Program-made: the position numbers and the translations under genes
Shown: positions 1 to 8,458 of the stretch, piece by piece
How positions within the stretch are numbered: position 1 is the first letter of the stretch
How the letters are laid out: each line of letters starts with the position of its first letter
Notes under the pieces: generated by a model
Seen by the model: only the letters and a program-made list of their open reading frames with translations
The model's database searches: none
Told to the model about the DNA's origin: nothing
Assembly: GCA_028284445.1 (NCBI GenBank)
Contig: JANQRS010000009.1
Coordinates: forward strand, 59,966-123,965
From: Calditrichia bacterium
GTDB taxonomy: Bacteria; Calditrichota; Calditrichia; RBG-13-44-9; J075
Reading direction: 5' to 3'
Length of the DNA stretch: 64,000 bases

Positions 1-466
1 TCGGCCCGCCGGGATACCAGATGTCCTCGCAGATATTGATACCGATATGAATGCCATTGAAATTGAATACCGGGGCAGATTTTCCTTCCTGGAAATAACG
101 ATTTTCATCAAATACACTGTAGTTCGGCAAGAACTGTTTGTGATAGATGCCGGCGACTTCCCCTTTATGCAAAACAGCAGCAGCGTTGAAGATGTCATCG
201 CGGCGATCGACAAAACCAACCACTGCAGTAATTTCCTTGCTATGTGGCGCCAAGCGCTCCAGGTATTTGAGATTGTCATCGATGAATTCCGGACGTAATA
301 GCAAATCCTCCGGCGGATAGCCGGTGAGGGTCAGCTCCGGGAAAACCACCATATCACACTGCTGACTAATAGCTTCTTCGATTCGCGACTGAATCATTTT
401 AAAATTGCCTTCGAGATCACCAACTTTGGAGTTGGTTTGGGCAAGTGCAAGGCGTAAAGATCTCAT
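1..466 (-). CDS. nadE: NAD+ synthetase, glutamine-dependent, N-terminal amidase domain (partial)
   Basis: The last step of NAD synthesis: the nitrilase-like N-terminal domain releases ammonia from glutamine, and a C-terminal synthetase domain (outside the window) amidates deamido-NAD. The 155 residues visible carry the nitrilase triad: Glu44 in FPELTLTGYPPEDLL, Lys110 in YHKQFLPNY and Cys146 in GINICEDIW. The YPPEDLL wording is typical of NadE amidase domains rather than of free nitrilases. The ATG at 466 is preceded by an AGAGG ribosome-binding site. The gene runs off the left edge, so the synthetase half cannot be confirmed. A stand-alone amidohydrolase is the alternative but is less likely. 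Confidence 0.9.
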   Translation of the reverse strand, partial: MRSLRLALAQTNSKVGDLEGNFKMIQSRIEEAISQQCDMVVFPELTLTGYPPEDLLLRPEFIDDNLKYLERLAPHSKEITAVVGFVDRRDDIFNAAAVLHKGEVAGIYHKQFLPNYSVFDENRYFQEGKSAPVFNFNGIHIGINICEDIWYPGGP

Positions 467-897
467 GTATGTCCTCTAGGTAGATGTTCGATGCTTGCCA
501 TTCGATACTTGATGCTGGAGTGCGTCTTATTTAGTTATATTTGCCTGCCATGTTCAGTTTCGTCTTACCGTCAACTACCTTTTTTATAAAAGAAAGATAA
601 TTTTCCTACGTCTTTCACTCCAATAAATCAGGATCGGTCAGATAACCGGTTTTGATCACAGCGTTGGGAAATATGAGCTTCAACGCATGAAAATATTCAT
701 TTTTCTCTGACTATTGTCAATATTATTCAAAGATTCTCGCCATTTGTGCCGATAAAGAAAAAAAGAAACTGAAAATTGGTAGAGTACGTCACAGGTTGTA
801 GGAAAAAAGCTACCATATTTATGCAAGTTTAGTTAACGTACTGTAAAAAAATTCATTCTGGTACGGGCTCTCAGCAACAAGTGATATTAAAAACTTC
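467..897. other. Intergenic stretch with no recognised gene
   Basis: This lies between the divergent nadE start and the tRNA promoter. It is AT-rich with stops in every frame. Near 506-517 there is a GATACTTGATGC word whose reverse complement recurs near 58247-58260. On the minus strand, 615-708 holds a short stop-bounded frame ending in IFPNAVIKTGYLTDPDLLE, which reads like the tail of a protein. The frame is closed just upstream, so it is a possible gene remnant only. Confidence 0.5.
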
Positions 898-926
898 TTG
901 ATTTTAGTGCAATCACGCAGTAACAT
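898..926 (+). promoter_or_regulatory. Likely sigma-70-type promoter of the tRNA gene
   Basis: TTGATT at 898-903 and TAACAT at 921-926 are separated by 17 bases. The -10 box ends 12 bases before the first base of the tRNA, as expected for a tRNA transcription unit. Inferred from sequence only. Confidence 0.55.
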
Positions 927-938
927 ACGCTTCTGCAC

Positions 939-1012
939 GGGCCCATAGCTCAGTTGGTTAGAGCAACCGACTCATAATCGGTTGGTCGTAGGTTCGAGTC
1001 CTACTGGGCCCA
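939..1012 (+). tRNA. tRNA with CAT anticodon, probably tRNA-Ile2 (lysidine-modified)
   Basis: A full cloverleaf can be folded: acceptor GGGCCCA/TGGGCCC, D stem GCTC/GAGC, anticodon stem ACCGA/TCGGT around CTCATAA, and T stem GTAGG/CCTAC with TTCGAGT. The anticodon CAT is at 973-975. CCA is not encoded; CTA follows the discriminator A. The C4-G69 and C5-G68 pairs and the T arm match the known Ile2 tRNAs whose C34 is changed to lysidine by TilS. E. coli elongator tRNA-Met has different pairs there. Elongator Met remains the alternative. Flanked by its own promoter and terminator. Confidence 0.9.
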
Positions 1013-1106
1013 CTAGTTTGAGGAGATAAAGAATTGAAATGTGTTAAAGACATCGTTTGTATTTCTTACGTCCGACACGTAGAAATCGAAAACAACAGAA
1101 TGACAT

Positions 1107-1146
1107 AAAAAGGGTGCACACATCGAATGAGTGCACCCTTTTTTTG
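1107..1146 (+). terminator. Rho-independent terminator after the tRNA
   Basis: The stem AAAAAGGGTGCAC (1107-1119) pairs with GTGCACCCTTTTT (1131-1143) across an 11-base loop, followed by a T run. It closes the tRNA unit before the next ribosome-binding site. Confidence 0.85.
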
Positions 1147-1190
1147 TTTGGGGACCGTAACAATTAATAAATGCTTTAGGAGGACTGTCA

Positions 1191-1907
1191 GTGAAGGGTT
1201 TGGTAGACAATCTGGTTAGACTACAGGAATTTGATAATCGCCTGTATGAGCTCACTATGCAAAAAGGTGACTTGCCGCTTCTGATTGAGAATCTCGGTGA
1301 TGATTTAAAGGACAAGCAATCCCGTACTCAATCTTTGGAAGAAAGAATTGCCAAGCTGAAAAGCGACAGGAGTATGTTTGAAAAGGAAGTCGACGCCAGC
1401 AAAGCGCAGCTCAAGAAGTATGATGAGCAGCTCTATGCTGTAAAGAACAATAAAGAATACGACGCTATCTCGTTGGAAATTGACACGAAGAAGGCAGAAG
1501 TCGAAGAGCTCGAGAGCAAGATCATCCAGACACTGGAAGAAGAAGAGCAGCTGAAGTCGGAAATCGAAGAACTCAGCACTGAGGTAACCAGCCTCGATAA
1601 GCAGCTCAAAGAAAACCGCAGTGAACTGGAAGAAATCAATCAGCAGACCAAAGAAGAAGAAGGTCGCCTGCACGCAAAGCGTGAAGATGTTGCCAAGTTG
1701 ATTGAAGAGCGCCTGCTTGCAAAATACGAGCGCATTCGCAATGCCAAGTCAGGTCTTGCAGTGGCCCCGGTCAAGCGCAACTCTTGCAGCGGCTGCTATT
1801 CAAACTTGCCGCCACAGCTGATCGTAGAAGTTCGCAAGGCAGAGCGTTTGATTAATTGCGAATACTGCGGACGTATTCTGGTTTGGGCTGACGAAAACGA
1901 CGCCTAA
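1191..1907 (+). CDS. Coiled-coil C4-type zinc-ribbon protein (DUF164/COG1579 family)
   Basis: A 238-residue cytosolic protein. Residues about 20-175 are a long heptad-rich Glu/Lys/Leu coiled coil. The C-terminus is a zinc ribbon with Cys199/Cys202 in CSGC and Cys223/Cys226 in CEYC. This is the common bacterial architecture of the DUF164 family, which is proposed to bind nucleic acid; its exact role here is unknown. The start is GTG, chosen because an AGGAGGA site lies 6 bases upstream (1179-1185). It directly precedes rnpB on the same strand, a neighbourhood seen in other FCB-group bacteria as far as I recall. Confidence 0.85.
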   Translation: MKGLVDNLVRLQEFDNRLYELTMQKGDLPLLIENLGDDLKDKQSRTQSLEERIAKLKSDRSMFEKEVDASKAQLKKYDEQLYAVKNNKEYDAISLEIDTKKAEVEELESKIIQTLEEEEQLKSEIEELSTEVTSLDKQLKENRSELEEINQQTKEEEGRLHAKREDVAKLIEERLLAKYERIRNAKSGLAVAPVKRNSCSGCYSNLPPQLIVEVRKAERLINCEYCGRILVWADENDA

Positions 1908-1933
1908 TTTAAACCTGGACTTAAAAGGTATTC

Positions 1934-2380
<447 letters not shown>

Positions 2381-2427
2381 GAATACTACTATTTTGACGG
2401 CCTTCCTGCCGTCCTAAAGCATAGTAT

Positions 2428-2481
2428 ATGCATCCTGTCGATGCAGTTGTTAGGCAACTGCTCGCAGGATGCATTTTTTTT
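2428..2481 (+). terminator. Rho-independent terminator of rnpB
   Basis: An outer stem TGCATCCTG (2429-2437) pairs with CAGGATGCA (2465-2473), with an inner stem GCAGTTG/CAACTGC, followed by eight T. Confidence 0.9.
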
Positions 2482-2752
2482 GCCATCATCTTGTATTGGA
2501 GATGACCGATAGTTAGCGCTAGCAAGGGAACATTTGCCGGTGAGAGCGTGTATCCCTTTAGCGCTTTGGGAAAGAGGTAATTAATTCTATTTGCAATCAG
2601 CAGCTTTGTACGATAGCTTCCTGTGGTTGAATCATTTAAAGGAAAGTTCCGACAGGTTCCGGCACATTGAAATAGTATAGACATCCTGACCGCCATTTCC
2701 AGGATACCCCCTTCCCTTAAAGAAACCCAAATTTTATTATTGGATAGATGTA

Positions 2753-5179
2753 ATGAAGGCAATTCAGCAAACATGGAAATCACTGCTGGACTATTTAAAT
2801 ACGACCACAGTGTACAACACGACGCTCGGCAATCTGCTGCTGAAGCTGTTTTATATCAGTTCGCTGGCATTTTTTGTTGTTTGGCTACTGCCGTCAGAGC
2901 GACCGTTCGAATACAGTAACCTGACCGTCGGAAGCGTTGCGCGCCAGGAAATTATTGCACCCTTTACCTTCTCAATTCAGAAAACGGAAGAAGAACTTGC
3001 CAGAGAACGTCAGGAAGCCCAGGACAGAATCCTGCGGGTTTTTAACACCAATGATGAAACGGGTAAATTCCAAAAAATCAAACTCGAGAACTTCTTCGTC
3101 GAGCTAAAAGGCTTTTTTGATGCAAACCAGAAAGCTCCTCCTGCACCGGACGGCTCGGTGACGGCCGCAGTTGATAGCTTTGTTCAACAGTTAGACGTGA
3201 AATACAATGTGCGCCTGGAGCAAATCGCGCTTGAAAAGCTATATGAAATTTACGAGCGAAAAGGCCTGACAAAACTGTCTGAGCACTTGGATCGAAGCGT
3301 TAAGGAAGTATACACTCAGGGCATTCTTGACAGGCAGAAAAAGGATATACCGGAAGCCAAAATTGTTGTGAAAAGCAGCGAGGGCGTTGAAGAGGAGATG
3401 GAGCTTGAACGTGTGCTGGAAATTGCCCAGGCTGCCGGCAACATATATAACCTACTGCAAAACATCTACCGGGAAGGGGCCTCTGAGTTAGAGGTTGCCA
3501 ATGCGCTGATCTCCGCCTTTTTAATTCCCAATATGACCTATGATCAGGATGTGACGGCTGAACGGAAGCAGCAAGCATTTCACGACGTTCCTAAAACCCG
3601 CGGTTTTGTGTATCAAAACCAGCGCATCATCGACAATCACGAAATCGTCACTGAGGACGTTTACCGAAAACTGGTCTCCCTTTCCCTGGCGCTGCAAGAA
3701 AATTCCGCCGTTCAGGACAACTGGCATCAATTCAAATTCCGTTTCGGGCAATTCCTTTTTGCCCTGACCGTTCTCTTGCTCACTGCGCTATACATCCGTT
3801 CCTACCGTAAAGAAATTTATCGCGATAACTGGAAGCTGGGGATGATTACCCTGATTTTCATGATGCAGTTCGCTGCCACGTCGTTGATTATTGATTTTAC
3901 CGACTGGCCGCGAGAAGCCCTGCCCATCGTGCTTGCGCCAATGCTGCTGGCCATGCTTCTCGACTTTGGCACTGCCTTTATCTGCACTGTATCGATGAGC
4001 ATGATTATGGGTGCGGTATTGAGTAACGATTACACTTTCGCATTTATGTCGATTGTCATCGGCAGCCTGGCGATTTTTGCGGTGCGCCATATTCGAAAGC
4101 GGAATCAGATGTTCCGGGCGATTCTCTATGTTATGATTGCTTATCTAATTGTGGACACCACATTCGGATTATTGCACTTCGAGTCGCTAACCACGATCTC
4201 CTCAGACTTTGCTATTTTGATTCTAAATGCCCTGTTGACTCCAGCGGCGGTCTTCCTGATCATCGGGGTTTTTGAACGCGTGTTCGATATTACGACCGAC
4301 GTCACCTTGCTGGAACTGGCGGATCTCAATCATCAGCTTATAAAGCGACTTTCCGTTGAAGCGCCCGGCACATTTCATCATAGCGTGGTGGTTGCCAATC
4401 TTGCCGAAGCCGGCGCACAGGCCACACGCTCAAATGCCCTGCTCACTCGCGTGGGGTGCTATTTCCACGACATTGGCAAAATGACGAAACCAGAATACTT
4501 TGTTGAAAATCAGCAGCCCGGAATCAATAAGCATGACAACCTGTCGCCCCATATGAGCACCTTGATTTTGGTGAATCATGTCAAGGCAGGCCTGGAGCTG
4601 GCCGATCGCTATCGCCTTCCGCAAACGGTGAAGCAATTTATCAGCGAACACCACGGCACCAGCGTGATCAGCTACTTTTATCGCAAAGCCCAGGAAATGG
4701 CAGAAGATAAAGAAATCAATGAAAGTGATTTCCGTTATCCGGGACCAAAGCCACAATCACGGGAAACTGCAATTGCCATGCTCGCAGATACCGTCGAGGC
4801 TGCATCGCGGGCGTTACAAAACCCCACGCCGCAGCGAATTCGTAACCTGGTTGATTCCCTGGTAGACCAGAAACTGCAGCAGGGACAGCTGGATGATAGC
4901 AACCTGACCCTGAAAGATATTACCCGTGTCAAAGAAGCATTTATCCCGATTTTAACTGGTATTCATCACTTGCGAATAGAATATCCGAGTGAGACAGTTG
5001 ACAAGGATCGCAAGCATGGCCGCAATAGCGAGAAAACTTCGGAAAGCACCGGCGCCAATGGCGATCGGGAAAAACGCGCCAAACGCCAAACAGCCAATGG
5101 CAAAAATGGTGGGGCAGGCACAACGAATGGCACCAAGCCTCGCAATGCGCCGCAGGAGAAGAAATCGGAATCTCGCTAA
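2753..5179 (+). CDS. pgpH: 7TM-HD family phosphohydrolase, PgpH-like (c-di-AMP phosphodiesterase family)
   Basis: An 808-residue inner-membrane protein with the PgpH/YqfF order: TM helix about 28-46, a large extracytoplasmic 7TMR-HDED domain about 60-325, seven TM helices about 330-510, then a cytoplasmic HD phosphohydrolase domain about 530-700. The metal-binding residues are visible: His542/His543 in FHHSVV and His572-Asp573 in FHDIGK. Known relatives hydrolyse cyclic di-AMP; substrate here is inferred. The last 60 residues are a hydrophilic Lys/Asn/Gly-rich tail that looks disordered. It heads the conserved pgpH-ybeY-CNNM cluster. The ribosome-binding site is weak. Confidence 0.88.
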   Translation: MKAIQQTWKSLLDYLNTTTVYNTTLGNLLLKLFYISSLAFFVVWLLPSERPFEYSNLTVGSVARQEIIAPFTFSIQKTEEELARERQEAQDRILRVFNTNDETGKFQKIKLENFFVELKGFFDANQKAPPAPDGSVTAAVDSFVQQLDVKYNVRLEQIALEKLYEIYERKGLTKLSEHLDRSVKEVYTQGILDRQKKDIPEAKIVVKSSEGVEEEMELERVLEIAQAAGNIYNLLQNIYREGASELEVANALISAFLIPNMTYDQDVTAERKQQAFHDVPKTRGFVYQNQRIIDNHEIVTEDVYRKLVSLSLALQENSAVQDNWHQFKFRFGQFLFALTVLLLTALYIRSYRKEIYRDNWKLGMITLIFMMQFAATSLIIDFTDWPREALPIVLAPMLLAMLLDFGTAFICTVSMSMIMGAVLSNDYTFAFMSIVIGSLAIFAVRHIRKRNQMFRAILYVMIAYLIVDTTFGLLHFESLTTISSDFAILILNALLTPAAVFLIIGVFERVFDITTDVTLLELADLNHQLIKRLSVEAPGTFHHSVVVANLAEAGAQATRSNALLTRVGCYFHDIGKMTKPEYFVENQQPGINKHDNLSPHMSTLILVNHVKAGLELADRYRLPQTVKQFISEHHGTSVISYFYRKAQEMAEDKEINESDFRYPGPKPQSRETAIAMLADTVEAASRALQNPTPQRIRNLVDSLVDQKLQQGQLDDSNLTLKDITRVKEAFIPILTGIHHLRIEYPSETVDKDRKHGRNSEKTSESTGANGDREKRAKRQTANGKNGGAGTTNGTKPRNAPQEKKSESR

Positions 5180-5200
5180 GCTCCAATCAGGATCGATTTG

Positions 5201-5659
5201 ATGACGACTGACGCCCAACATACGATCCATATGGCCAATGAAAGCGAGAGCGCTTTACTGGCACTTGCAGAGATGGAAACCCTGGTGGCCAAAGTCTTGC
5301 TGCAAGAAGCCTTACCGGCCGGCACGCTGTCCATCGTCTTTGTTGACGACGCCTACCTGACACGCTTACATGAAGAATATTTGCAAGATAATTCTGTCAC
5401 AGATATCATTACTTTTGACTTGAGTGACGGCGATGAACTGGATTCGGAAATCTATATTTCTTTACCGCAGGCTGCTACGCAGGCGAAGGAATTTGCTGTA
5501 TCGTTGAGCCGGGAAGTTGCCCGGTTGCTGATTCACGGAATTCTGCATCTCAGCGGCTACGATGATCATACTGCTGAAGAGCGGCAGCAGATGCAAAAAA
5601 TGGAAGAGCATTATCTGCGTCAACTGGCTGATCTCGTAGAGAGGCTCGCCCCAAATTGA
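5201..5659 (+). CDS. ybeY: Endoribonuclease YbeY, rRNA maturation factor
   Basis: A 152-residue single-strand-specific metalloendoribonuclease involved in 16S rRNA 3'-end processing and ribosome quality control. The zinc site is seen as His112 and His116 in HGILHLSGYDDH, followed by TAEERQQM. The GYDDH...M form, with one extra residue against the classical GYDH, is like the variant in Bacteroidetes. The substrate loop SVTDIITF is also present. The ATG at 5201 is chosen over the TTG just before it because AGGA lies 8 bases upstream. It starts 21 bases after pgpH, so the two are probably cotranscribed. Confidence 0.92.
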   Translation: MTTDAQHTIHMANESESALLALAEMETLVAKVLLQEALPAGTLSIVFVDDAYLTRLHEEYLQDNSVTDIITFDLSDGDELDSEIYISLPQAATQAKEFAVSLSREVARLLIHGILHLSGYDDHTAEERQQMQKMEEHYLRQLADLVERLAPN

Positions 5660-5767
5660 TAGCATTTCTCAATTAGAAAACTTATATTGCTTGAGGGCGC
5701 GTTGGTTTAGGATCGGCACGCCCTACGACGTTATTGTCTCATTTATCAGAGGAGCCGGCAGTCGGTT

Positions 5768-7072
5768 TTGCTACCTGAAATACTGCTTTACCTGACGATA
5801 TTTATTGTTCTTCTGGCGCTGTCCGCCTTTTTTTCGGGTTCCGAGACAGCCTATTTTTCCTTATCGCAATCAGATCAGGAGAAGTTGCGCTCTTCAGGGC
5901 GGAAGGCCGAAGTACGAGCGGCCGAGCTTCTCAGTCATCCACGTCAATTGCTCATCACTATTGTTCTTTGCAATACCATTGTCAACATCACTACCGCTTC
6001 GATTGCTGCATTGGTAACGATTCGCATCTGCAACGCATTTGGCTTCTCCGAGAGTATCGGAATGGTCATCGATGTCATTGTGGTTACCATGGTGCTCTTG
6101 ATCTGTAGCGAAATTATTCCGAAAGTGATTGCGGTGCGCAGACCGCAGGGCTATGCAAGTGCGACCTCCGCGGTTCTACGGGTGCTATTTTACCTGTTTT
6201 GGCCAATCACTATTTTACTAGCCAAATTTACCAAATCTGTTCAACATGCAGTCGGGTTCTCGGAAGATAAAACGTTGTTGCCGGAGGACGAGATCATCAG
6301 TTTGGTAGAAGTGTCTGAAGAACAGGGTATCCTGGAAAAAGATGAAAAGGAAATGATTAACAGCATTTTCGAATTTGGCGAAACGCTGGTTCGGGAAATT
6401 ATGGTGCCACGAACAGATATGGTTTGCATCGAATTAAATACAGACCTGAACCAGCTGATGGACATGATCAAGGACAAGGTGCTGTCGCGCATACCGGTTT
6501 ATAAAGATCAAATTGATGACATTGTTGGCATTCTTTACGTAAAGGACTTGTTACCTTTGCTAAGCAAGCGCAACAACCAAAAGTTTAACCTCGAAAAGCT
6601 TGCGCGTCCCCCCTACTTCGTTCCAGAGCAAAAGAAAATTGATGATCTGTTGACGGAATTCAAGAAAGAGCGAATTCACATGGCCCTGGTGGTGGACGAG
6701 TATGGCGGCATTGCCGGACTGGTAACCCTGGAAGATGTGATCGAAGAAATTATCGGTGAAATTCAGGACGAATATGACCTTGAGCAGCCGCTATACAAAA
6801 AAATTGATGACAGCACCTTTGTGGTCGATGGCAGGATGTCGCTGGAAGAAATAAATGAAGAGCTCTACTTGAATCTGCCCACCGAAGAAGGTGTCGAAAC
6901 AATCAGCGGCTTTATTCTCAGCCTCTTGGGCTCCCTGCCCAAAGCAGATGAAAAAGCTCGTTATAATGGTTACCTGTTTGTTGTAGAAAAGATCGCCAAG
7001 AACCGAATCCTGCAAGTGCGCATTGAAAAATCACCCTCGAATGTCGATGTCAAAAATGAACTCTCAAATTGA
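5768..7072 (+). CDS. CNNM/CBS-pair transporter (CorC/HlyC family)
   Basis: A 434-residue membrane protein: a CNNM domain with about four hydrophobic segments (residues 1-165, including SAFFSGSETAYFSLS), a cytoplasmic CBS pair (about 200-330, motifs REIMVPRTDM and VVDEYGGIAGLVTLEDVIEE), and a CorC_HlyC domain (345-430). The family is linked to magnesium or cobalt efflux; the old name haemolysin is misleading. It starts with TTG after a GAGGAG site. The next gene, selA, begins inside its 3' end, so the two are translationally close. Confidence 0.87.
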   Translation: MLPEILLYLTIFIVLLALSAFFSGSETAYFSLSQSDQEKLRSSGRKAEVRAAELLSHPRQLLITIVLCNTIVNITTASIAALVTIRICNAFGFSESIGMVIDVIVVTMVLLICSEIIPKVIAVRRPQGYASATSAVLRVLFYLFWPITILLAKFTKSVQHAVGFSEDKTLLPEDEIISLVEVSEEQGILEKDEKEMINSIFEFGETLVREIMVPRTDMVCIELNTDLNQLMDMIKDKVLSRIPVYKDQIDDIVGILYVKDLLPLLSKRNNQKFNLEKLARPPYFVPEQKKIDDLLTEFKKERIHMALVVDEYGGIAGLVTLEDVIEEIIGEIQDEYDLEQPLYKKIDDSTFVVDGRMSLEEINEELYLNLPTEEGVETISGFILSLLGSLPKADEKARYNGYLFVVEKIAKNRILQVRIEKSPSNVDVKNELSN

Positions 7073-8456
7073 TCTGCAGGCTTGTTACCGCGCGATTCCG
7101 TCTGTCCAGTCACTATTGCAAAACGAAAATCTGCTCTCCTTTTCTATTGCGCCGAAATATCTTAAGCAAATTATCCAGGAAGAAATAGATCGCTTCCGTC
7201 AATCCCTGCAAAAACGTCCGCCGAAAGAGGCCTCTGATATTCCCGCGATTCTCGAAGAAGCAGTTCTCGAGCGGCTCAACGGATTGTTTACCCCAGGTCT
7301 TCAGCGGGTAATTAACGGTAGCGGGATTGTCTTACATACCAATATGGGACGGGCACCGCTTGCGGATGTGGTCAGCAGGCAGTTAACGCATATTGCCGGT
7401 AACTACAATAACCTTGAATTGGAAGTCCATTCCGGCAAGCGCGGCAGCCGCCACTCCCATGTGGAAGAATTACTTTGCCTGTTGACTGGGGCCGAAGCGG
7501 CGATCATGGTTAATAACTGTGCTGCTGCGATCTTGCTTACCTTAACCAGCCTCTGTCGGCGTAAGGAAGTGCCGATTTCACGCGGGGAACTGGTAGAAAT
7601 TGGTGGCTCCTTTCGCATGCCTGACGTGATGAAGGCCAGTGGTGCAAAGATGGTTGAAATCGGTACGACCAATAAAACCCATCTAACTGATTATCGCGAT
7701 GCGATAGGGCAGAAGACTGCGGCCTTATTAAAGGTGCATACCAGCAATTACCGGGTGCAAGGCTTCACGAAAAGTGTCGGGCTGGCTGATTTAACCCACC
7801 TGGCGCATCAGTACGACCTGCCACTGATTTATGACATGGGCGGTGGTATTTTGGAGGCGATGCCTAACCTCAAAGATGATACCGAGCCGCTTGTCCGGGA
7901 TATTCTCGATATCGGTGTTGATGTGATCACCTTTAGTGGAGACAAAATGCTTGGCGGTCCCCAGGCGGGTATCATCGCCGGAAAACGCCGGTACATCGAC
8001 AAAATTCGCAAGAATCATCTCGCCAGGGCATTGCGCTGCGATAAGCTGATTTATTCAGCCATGGAAGCAACGCTGCGCCTTTACCTGGAGCCACAAAAGC
8101 TGCGCGGGAATCTACCGGTTGTAACCATGCTCAATGCGACAAGCGCATCTTTACAAAAACGTGCTAAGGCTATTTGTTCCGCCGTTGCTGAAGGCACGCT
8201 GACAGCCACGTCCGTTGAGGCTGTATCACAGGTGGGCAGCGGCGCTTTTCCACTGCACCGGATACCGTCTGTGGCCATACAGCTGACGTCTTCCCGGCTA
8301 TCGGCAAATACACTGGCGGTTCGACTGCGCAAGAACAATATTCCCATCATCAGCTATATTCATGAAGAGCAGCTCTTGATAAACCTGAGGACCGTTTTTC
8401 CGGAAGAAGATCAACTGCTCATTGAAGCGCTGATTGCCATACAAAACGGCGAATAG
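7041..8456 (+). CDS. selA: L-seryl-tRNA(Sec) selenium transferase
   Basis: A PLP enzyme that converts seryl-tRNA(Sec) to selenocysteinyl-tRNA(Sec) with selenophosphate. About 471 residues, the usual length. Family hallmarks are AIPSVQSLL near the start, NGSGIVLHTNMGRAPL, the long SelA-type central domain, and the PLP lysine in FSGDKMLGG (Lys302 from this start). Three in-frame ATGs (7041, 7047, 7056) lie within the overlap with the preceding gene and none has a clear ribosome-binding site. The last would align best with E. coli SelA. It is followed after 2 bases by selB, forming a selAB unit. Confidence 0.93.
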   Translation: MSMSKMNSQIDLQACYRAIPSVQSLLQNENLLSFSIAPKYLKQIIQEEIDRFRQSLQKRPPKEASDIPAILEEAVLERLNGLFTPGLQRVINGSGIVLHTNMGRAPLADVVSRQLTHIAGNYNNLELEVHSGKRGSRHSHVEELLCLLTGAEAAIMVNNCAAAILLTLTSLCRRKEVPISRGELVEIGGSFRMPDVMKASGAKMVEIGTTNKTHLTDYRDAIGQKTAALLKVHTSNYRVQGFTKSVGLADLTHLAHQYDLPLIYDMGGGILEAMPNLKDDTEPLVRDILDIGVDVITFSGDKMLGGPQAGIIAGKRRYIDKIRKNHLARALRCDKLIYSAMEATLRLYLEPQKLRGNLPVVTMLNATSASLQKRAKAICSAVAEGTLTATSVEAVSQVGSGAFPLHRIPSVAIQLTSSRLSANTLAVRLRKNNIPIISYIHEEQLLINLRTVFPEEDQLLIEALIAIQNGE

Positions 8457-8458
8457 AG

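Noticed and set aside
1305..1673. Phe/Leu-rich open frame opposite the zinc-ribbon protein
   Set aside because: Complement of a Glu/Lys-rich coiled coil; no real start.
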